From assembly GCA_902615425.1 (NCBI GenBank), contig CACMPD010000006.1, positions 1-59,498 on the forward strand: a stretch of DNA of 59,498 nucleotides. The letters are read 5' to 3'. This DNA is from an uncultured Pelagibacteraceae bacterium. GTDB taxonomy: Bacteria; Pseudomonadota; Alphaproteobacteria; Pelagibacterales; Pelagibacteraceae. The notes under the pieces are model-generated. The model ran no database searches. It had not been told where the DNA came from and saw only the letters and a program-made list of their open reading frames with translations. Below are positions 54,205-59,498 of the stretch, one piece after another (the stretch's first letter is position 1; each line of letters opens with the position of its first letter). The position numbers and the translations under genes were made by a program.

Positions 54205-55083
54205 ATGAAAAAATTTGGAGTTTTAATATTTATTTTTTTAATGCTTTTTTCAAACGCTGATGCAAAATGGAAGTACAATCCTGGTGATATTATTGAGGGA
54301 CAAGTTTTTTTTGGAAAGAAAAATACTTTTAAATTGCCACCTGGAAAATTTAAAGTTGCAGTAAAATCTGTAGAGAGAGAATTTAAAGATTTATTAGTTT
54401 ATCAAATTGATGAAAAGAGTGGAATATTAAGATGGTCAATACATTTCTATGCAACAGGCAGAACAGATTGGGCGTGGTGGAATCCACCGAGTTTTTGTGA
54501 AAGAACAAATGTTTATTTTATAAAAAAGTATACAGGTAACAAAAAATATGCTTGCTGGATGGTTAATCACTCTCGAGGTGATATATCGGACAATAAAGGT
54601 TTTTGGGCAAAGGTTAGAGAATATGAAATTGCCAATAGATTAAAGACACCAGATATTTATGTTTATAGTAAATATTCATATTCAAAAGGACCAAAAGTAT
54701 GGGGTGCAAGCTATTATTATAATCCTGAATTAGACGGTATTCCAAAACCAAAAAGTTTAGAATGGGACACAAATGAATTTCATAAGCAAAGAGTAATGAA
54801 TTATCCAAAACACGAGGAATTTTTAAAAAAATTTATAAGCATAAGTGCAAACTTTGTTGATGCGTTTAATCAAACACAAAAAATAAAAGACACCAGTAAA
54901 TTATCACTGAATGTTAAGGAGTATATTTCAAATGTTTCAATTAATGTCGGCAGTGGTACTACTACTGAAAATAATTCAAAAGAGTCAGTAGTAAATCAAC
55001 TGAAATCATTAAAGGACTTACTAGATTCTGGAACAATATCAAAAGAAGAATTTGACAAAGCTAAAAAGAAGTTATTAAATTAA
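54205..55083 (+). CDS. Secreted protein with C-terminal SHOCT motif
   Basis: A 292-residue protein with a signal peptide (first 20 residues, ending SNADA-K). The mature part is rich in aromatic residues (RTDWAWWNPPSFCERTNVYF, VYSKYSYSKGPKVWGASYYYNPEL), with no known fold recognised. The last 30 residues (NQLKSLKDLLDSGTISKEEFDKAK) are a SHOCT motif, a short helical oligomerisation module. The next gene ends with a very similar SHOCT, and the gap is 4 bases, so the two are probably partners. Function unknown. Confidence 0.7.
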   Translation: MKKFGVLIFIFLMLFSNADAKWKYNPGDIIEGQVFFGKKNTFKLPPGKFKVAVKSVEREFKDLLVYQIDEKSGILRWSIHFYATGRTDWAWWNPPSFCERTNVYFIKKYTGNKKYACWMVNHSRGDISDNKGFWAKVREYEIANRLKTPDIYVYSKYSYSKGPKVWGASYYYNPELDGIPKPKSLEWDTNEFHKQRVMNYPKHEEFLKKFISISANFVDAFNQTQKIKDTSKLSLNVKEYISNVSINVGSGTTTENNSKESVVNQLKSLKDLLDSGTISKEEFDKAKKKLLN

Positions 55084-55087
55084 TCTA

Positions 55088-55594
55088 ATGTTTAGAATTA
55101 TTTTTTTATTTGTAATTTTTTCTTTTTTAACTGGATGTGCTTCAATTACCGAGTCAAAAAATCAGTCAATTTCAGTTAGTACTGGTGATGTTACAGGGGC
55201 GATGTGCACACTTTCAAATTCAAAAGGAAGTTATTATGTCAATTCAACGCCAGGTTCTGTAATGGTAAGGAATGCTTGTGATCAATTGACAGTAACCTGT
55301 AAAAAAGATGGTTATGTGGCTGCTAACCCAGCAGCAGGATCTGTCCAAGATGAATCTAAAGGTATGGCATGGGGAAACATTATTTTTGGAGGTCTTATAG
55401 GAATTGCTGTTGATAGACAAACAGGAGCTGGTTGCACTTATTCTCAACAAAATATAATTTTTCCTATGCAAAAAGTTTCTGACAAAAGCGGGGTATCAAA
55501 TATAAAACAATTAAAAGATTTAAAAGGATTACTTGATGCAGGGGTGATAACTCAAGAAGAGTTTGAGAAAGCTAAAAATCAAATTCTTAATTAA
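55088..55594 (+). CDS. Lipoprotein with C-terminal SHOCT motif
   Basis: A 168-residue lipoprotein: signal peptide ending LTGC with acylated Cys17. The central part (about 30-135) resembles small PEGA-like surface domains (CTLSNSKGSYYVNSTPGSVMV, CDQLTVTCKKDGY) with paired cysteines and a hydrophobic glycine-rich segment (GNIIFGGLIGIAVD). The last 30 residues (KDLKGLLDAGVITQEEFEKAK) repeat the SHOCT motif of the previous gene. Its stop shares TTAATTAA with the convergent FadB-like gene. Role unknown; the shared SHOCT suggests hetero-oligomerisation at the envelope. Confidence 0.75.
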   Translation: MFRIIFLFVIFSFLTGCASITESKNQSISVSTGDVTGAMCTLSNSKGSYYVNSTPGSVMVRNACDQLTVTCKKDGYVAANPAAGSVQDESKGMAWGNIIFGGLIGIAVDRQTGAGCTYSQQNIIFPMQKVSDKSGVSNIKQLKDLKGLLDAGVITQEEFEKAKNQILN

Positions 55595-57809
55595 TTAAAG
55601 GTTTTCCTGTTGCTAGGGTATGTTTAATTCTATCTTGAGTTTTTTTCATTTCAATTAATTTCATAAAAGCATCAAGTTCTAATTCAAATAAATCGTCTTC
55701 TGATAAAGTTTTATCTATTGTTGTATCTCCACCACTTAATACATGGGCTAATTCTCTGGCAACTATCAAACCATGGTCCATTACAACTTTATCATTATAA
55801 AGTTTTTCTAAAATTTTATTCATATCATCGATAACTGCTTTACCAGGTAAATTAAATGTAAGCTCATTAGGTGCTTTAAAGTCCTTGTTTTCATTTAAGA
55901 TTTTTTTTGATACTTCAAGCAAACTATTTCTATTCATAATTCTTTTGTTTTCAGGTAATAAGTATTTTAAAGGTTCTGCCTCAACTGGAGACGTAGCTGT
56001 TCTACCATATCCAATTATATCAAATACTTTCAAAGGTGCATATTTTGGATCATTCTTAGCCTCTTCAGTATTTAACCATCTAGCCAACATTTCTTTACAT
56101 CCACCACCAGCTGGAATTAATCCAACAATAGTTTCTACTAATCCGATTACAATATTAGTATGTGAGGCAACGAAATTACTTTGCACTAAAACTTCAAATC
56201 CTCCACCCAAAGTTAAACCTGATGGGGCAGATATAACTGGGTATTTAGAGTACTTAAGGTGTTTACAAGTTTCTTGAAAATATTTAATAAATTTTTTTAT
56301 AGATTTAAAATCATTTTTATTTGCAAACTCCATTGTATAGGTCAGGTTCACACCAGCAGAAAATTGCATACTCTCATTTATTATTATTAAAGGTTTATCG
56401 GTTGCTTTCTTAAGTGCATCCATTGAGTCATAATCGAGCGCATTAGCTTTAGTTGTAAACTCAACAATATTAAAATCATTAAATCTATAAATTGCAGCTG
56501 AACTATTGCCATCAACACTTGAGGCAGTTTTCTTAATCTTACCTAAAGTTTCAATTGATGTATATTTTTGTCTTTCACCATAAAAATTTTCATCTTTAGA
56601 ATTTGACAAATCTTCTAAAAAGTTATTGCCTTTGTATTCATCAACTTTGTCAAAGAAATTTTTAACGCCAATTTCCTCTAACATCTCAAAAGGTCCCTTC
56701 GCCCAATTAAATCCGAGCCTCATAGCTTCATCTATGTCATTAAATTCTTTGGTAATCCCAGGAACTAGTGATGAAGCATATTTTATTATCTTAGATAGAA
56801 CTGACCAAGCATAGTCACCGTACTTATCTTTTCTATTAATGAGAGCCTTTAAATCTACTCTGTCAGACTTAATATCTATTTTTTGACTTGATGAATACTC
56901 CCCAGTTTCAAGATTAATAGCCTCCATAATTTTCCCACTATTAGTCTTCCTCATTCTGTAGAAACCACCTTTACCTTTTCTCCCCGTATATCCAGTTTCA
57001 ATCAATTTTTTTACTAAAGGAATTTCTTTGGCAACTTCATGGAACTCATCAGATTTTGGAAGTTCTTTGATAAAACTTTTTAAAACATCTGCCATTAAGT
57101 CTATTCCAATTAAATCGTATAGTCCAAAAACTCCTGTTTTAGGTATGCCCATAGGTCTTCCAAATATTGCATCTGCTTCCTCAACAGAGAGTTTCATTTT
57201 AAATGCTTCAGTCATTGCAATTTGCATTGCGTAAACGCCCACTCTATTTCCCAAAAAACCAGGAGTATCATTACAAACTATTGCTCCTTTACCTAACTCG
57301 ACTTCACAAAATTCTTTTAATTGATTTATTTTACTTAAATCATTATCTTCGTTCTTAACTATTTCAAGTAGACCCATATACCTCACTGGATTAAAAAAAT
57401 GGGTAATACAAAAATCTTTTTTTTGATCTTTACTTAAATTTTGAGATAAAACTTTGATTGGAATTGAAGAAGTGTTTGATGAAACTATTGCTCCATTCTT
57501 CCTGCTCCTAAAAATTTTATCATAAATTTGATGTTTTATATCGATTCTCTCAACAACTGCCTCAACAATCCAATCAGCATCTTTGACCACATCAAAATCA
57601 TCAGATATATTTCCAACTTTAATATTATCAATTTTTGTTTTATCAATCAATAAAGGTGGCCTAGATTTATAAATTCGTTCTCTAGCATTTTTGCTAATTT
57701 CACTTTTTAAATCTAAAAGTGTTACAGGGATATTAGCATTGCACAAATGGGCTGCTATACCGCTACCCATCGTCCCCGAACCAATTACTACAACTTTTTT
57801 TATATTCAT
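55587..57809 (-). CDS. fadB: 3-hydroxyacyl-CoA dehydrogenase / enoyl-CoA hydratase fusion
   Basis: A 740-residue two-part beta-oxidation enzyme. The N-terminal NAD domain starts VVVIGSGTMGSGIAAHLC (residues 6-23), followed by two HAD C-terminal domains (GNRVGVYAMQIAMTEAF; KTGYTGRKGKGGFYR-type segment near 285). The C-terminal part is an enoyl-CoA hydratase (SAPSGLTLGGGFEVLVQS and PAGGGCKEMLARW). The dehydrogenase-first order is that of the common alphaproteobacterial form, opposite to E. coli FadB. No thiolase is adjacent. It is preceded by 31 bases after potC. Confidence 0.92.
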   Translation of the reverse strand: MNIKKVVVIGSGTMGSGIAAHLCNANIPVTLLDLKSEISKNARERIYKSRPPLLIDKTKIDNIKVGNISDDFDVVKDADWIVEAVVERIDIKHQIYDKIFRSRKNGAIVSSNTSSIPIKVLSQNLSKDQKKDFCITHFFNPVRYMGLLEIVKNEDNDLSKINQLKEFCEVELGKGAIVCNDTPGFLGNRVGVYAMQIAMTEAFKMKLSVEEADAIFGRPMGIPKTGVFGLYDLIGIDLMADVLKSFIKELPKSDEFHEVAKEIPLVKKLIETGYTGRKGKGGFYRMRKTNSGKIMEAINLETGEYSSSQKIDIKSDRVDLKALINRKDKYGDYAWSVLSKIIKYASSLVPGITKEFNDIDEAMRLGFNWAKGPFEMLEEIGVKNFFDKVDEYKGNNFLEDLSNSKDENFYGERQKYTSIETLGKIKKTASSVDGNSSAAIYRFNDFNIVEFTTKANALDYDSMDALKKATDKPLIIINESMQFSAGVNLTYTMEFANKNDFKSIKKFIKYFQETCKHLKYSKYPVISAPSGLTLGGGFEVLVQSNFVASHTNIVIGLVETIVGLIPAGGGCKEMLARWLNTEEAKNDPKYAPLKVFDIIGYGRTATSPVEAEPLKYLLPENKRIMNRNSLLEVSKKILNENKDFKAPNELTFNLPGKAVIDDMNKILEKLYNDKVVMDHGLIVARELAHVLSGGDTTIDKTLSEDDLFELELDAFMKLIEMKKTQDRIKHTLATGKPLIN

Positions 57810-57840
57810 ATATTTTGGAAAATTATAAATGGTTTTTTTA

Positions 57841-58719
57841 TTAAGATTTAATTCCCCTTAATCTCTCACTTCTTCTTCTTAAAAGTTCCACAGTAGTCAG
57901 TAATGCAATAGACAATAAAACTAAGCAGGTCGCCATTGATAAAATCACTGGACTTGTTTCTTGTCTCAATCCTGCCCACATTTGTTTTGGTATTGTGATT
58001 TGTTCAATGCTACCTATGAAAAGAACAACTACCACTTCATCAAAAGAAGTTATGAATGCAAACAAAGCCCCAGAAATTACTCCAGGTAATATTAATGGCA
58101 TTATAACTTTAAAGAAGGTTCTTAATGTATCAGCACCTAAACTTTGAGAAGCTCTTATCAAATTTGTATCAAATCCAGTTAATGTTGCTGTAACTGTGAT
58201 AACTACGAAAGGGGTACCTAAAGCAGTGTGAGCCAGAATTAAACCAGTAAATGTATGCGTAAGACCTAGTTGAGAATAGAAAAAAAACATCCCAGCCGCA
58301 GTTATTATTAAAGGAACGATCATTGGAGATATCAATATAGCCATTATCAAAGCTTTATATGGCATATGTGGTCTACTCAAACCTAAGGCTGCTATTGTAC
58401 CTAATGTTGTGGCAAGTAATGTCGAGGCGATCCCTACAATAAAGCTATTTCTTACTCCTAAAATCCATTTATTTGTACATACAGTTGTGACGTCAACACC
58501 ACAAATACCTAGCATTTGTTTATACCATTTTAATGAGTAAGCCTCAGGTTCAAATCTCATAAACTCTGGAGTAAATTCAAAAAAAGATGATGAACTAAAT
58601 GACAATGGCAAAACTACAAATATTGGTGCTATTAAAAAGAAAAACACCAGACCACAATAAGTCATAAAAGAATAGTAACCTATCTTTTGGCCTGTTGTTG
58701 CATATTTGGGTAAATTCAT
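57841..58719 (-). CDS. potC: Spermidine/putrescine ABC transporter permease PotC
   Basis: A 292-residue inner-membrane permease with about six helices. The BPD_transp_1 EAA loop IRASQSLGADTLRTFFKVIMPL is intact, and the end (AFITSFDEVVVVLFI) matches PotC. It pairs with the PotB-type permease directly upstream (3-base gap). With a PotD binding protein and PotA ATPase, presumably outside the window, it imports polyamines. A related alpha-keto or amino acid substrate of the same subfamily is possible. The agmatinase-family and aldehyde dehydrogenase genes nearby support polyamine use. Confidence 0.85.
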   Translation of the reverse strand: MNLPKYATTGQKIGYYSFMTYCGLVFFFLIAPIFVVLPLSFSSSSFFEFTPEFMRFEPEAYSLKWYKQMLGICGVDVTTVCTNKWILGVRNSFIVGIASTLLATTLGTIAALGLSRPHMPYKALIMAILISPMIVPLIITAAGMFFFYSQLGLTHTFTGLILAHTALGTPFVVITVTATLTGFDTNLIRASQSLGADTLRTFFKVIMPLILPGVISGALFAFITSFDEVVVVLFIGSIEQITIPKQMWAGLRQETSPVILSMATCLVLLSIALLTTVELLRRRSERLRGIKS

Positions 58720-58722
58720 ATT

Positions 58723-59498
58723 TTATCCAAGCTTAATATTTTCTATTCCAACTAATTTATTATAGATCCAATATAAAATTGTCATTATTACAAGAAGTAT
58801 CCCTCCAAGAGCTGCTGATAAGCCCCAATTTAATGTTGTTTTAAGATGATAACCAATCCAATTACCTATCATTTGTCCATCCTTACCTCCAACTAATTCG
58901 GGGGTAATAAAATATCCAATTGCTATTACAAAAACTAACATTCCACCTGCACTAATACCTGGTACTGAATTTGGCATATATATTTTCCAAAACGCATATA
59001 AAGGTGAGGCACCTAAATTTAGTGCTGCTCTCATATAATTTGGTGAGATAGTTTTCATAACACTATAAAGAGGGAGCACCATAAATGGTAAGAGGATTTG
59101 TGTCATTACTATTATTGTCCCTGTTTGGTTATACATTAATTGCCATCGATTCTCGTCTGCAATTAAACCTGAAATTACCATTAGATTGTTAAAAACTCCT
59201 TTCTGCTGCAAAATAACCATCCAAACAACAATTCTTACTAAGAGTGAAGTCCAAAATGGAAGCAATACACAGATCATTAGTAAGTTGCTATATTTTAGAG
59301 GCAAAGTAGCTAACAAATATGAAATTGGGTAACCCAACATAAAGCAAAATAATGTTACAAGAATACTTACCTTAAATGTTTTTATCCACGTTTTAACGTA
59401 TATCTTTCTCTCATCAGGTTGATCAATGATATTTTTTTCTGAATCATATTTTTTGTCAAAAGAATTAAGATAATATTCGTAAGTTGTAGGATCTACCA
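58723..59498 (-). CDS. potB: Spermidine/putrescine ABC transporter permease PotB (cut by window end)
   Basis: The frame runs open to the last base of the window, so the 5' end is missing; an internal ATG at 59340 is not the true start. Upstream residues visible in frame include VDPTTYEYYLNSF and a membrane segment VSILVTLFCFMLGYP, continuous with the permease. The EAA loop MRAALNLGASPLYAFWKIYMP and the ending GYFITPELVGGKDGQMIG are typical of PotB. It forms the heterodimeric permease with PotC. Confidence 0.85.
   Translation of the reverse strand, partial: VDPTTYEYYLNSFDKKYDSEKNIIDQPDERKIYVKTWIKTFKVSILVTLFCFMLGYPISYLLATLPLKYSNLLMICVLLPFWTSLLVRIVVWMVILQQKGVFNNLMVISGLIADENRWQLMYNQTGTIIVMTQILLPFMVLPLYSVMKTISPNYMRAALNLGASPLYAFWKIYMPNSVPGISAGGMLVFVIAIGYFITPELVGGKDGQMIGNWIGYHLKTTLNWGLSAALGGILLVIMTILYWIYNKLVGIENIKLG

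Noticed and set aside
1..59498. tRNA, rRNA, phage, transposon or restriction genes
   Set aside because: None seen on either strand; all long frames are accounted for by metabolic, envelope or secretion genes.

Overview
The window is very AT-rich, densely packed and full of marker genes of the marine alphaproteobacterial order Pelagibacterales (SAR11): a TMAO/methylamine utilisation block, heterotetrameric sarcosine-oxidase-type genes beside formate-tetrahydrofolate ligase, a polyamine block, and almost no intergenic DNA. No gap between genes exceeds about 165 bases. I see no rRNA, tRNA, insertion sequence, integrase or CRISPR array. Several convergent gene pairs share their stop codons, which fits an extremely streamlined genome. 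The assignment to SAR11 is inferred from gene content and composition.

Layout. 1-1713: the end of an Asp/Glu racemase gene, a small unknown gene and a DMT exporter. 1714-6814 (minus): soxBDAG-type four-subunit N-methyl amine oxidase, divergent from fhs (6938-8623), so methylene-THF made by the oxidase can be drained to formate and ATP. 8620-11525 (minus): a glutamine-amidotransferase-like protein, an iron alcohol dehydrogenase and a GpsA-like dehydrogenase. 11638-15707 (minus): an X-V-W ordered ABC importer, most likely TmoXVW for TMAO. It is divergent from a long plus-strand block (15808-29513): tdm (TMAO demethylase), a small winged-helix regulator, a FAD amine oxidoreductase, a glutamine-synthetase-like ligase, mgsABC (N-methylglutamate synthase), a lysine-rich unknown, an Amt transporter, two single-TM microproteins, a second GS-III/GMAS-like ligase and a PLP ammonia-lyase. 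Together these describe uptake and stepwise demethylation of TMAO with assimilation of the nitrogen through N-methylglutamate. The dimethylamine step has no recognisable enzyme, and the nearby FAD oxidoreductase is a candidate. A photolyase follows (29521-30942).

30939-42962 is the most unusual region. A 1649-residue secreted protein (LEPR-XLL-like N-terminus, DUF4347-like domain, cadherin/VCBS repeats, two Ig-like modules) is followed in the same operon by three different HlyD-type adaptors: a simple periplasmic one, one with a GAF-like N-terminal domain, and one fused to a PqqD-like domain and an M50 site-2 protease. Divergently transcribed is a TolC-like outer-membrane lipoprotein that carries an extra Ig-like module and a TolA-like coiled coil, followed by a 60-residue basic protein. 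No ABC ATPase is present. It looks like a type-I-secretion-like machine of unusual composition dedicated to one large surface protein.

42968-50423 (minus) is a tight housekeeping run: csaA, a LysE exporter, acnA, a TPR protein, bamB, a cupin, zapE and yjbQ. 50453-51643 is argE. 51640-59498 holds an aldehyde dehydrogenase, an agmatinase-family ureohydrolase, two SHOCT-tailed envelope proteins, a FadB-like beta-oxidation enzyme and the spermidine/putrescine permease pair potC/potB (cut by the window end), suggesting polyamine uptake and catabolism.
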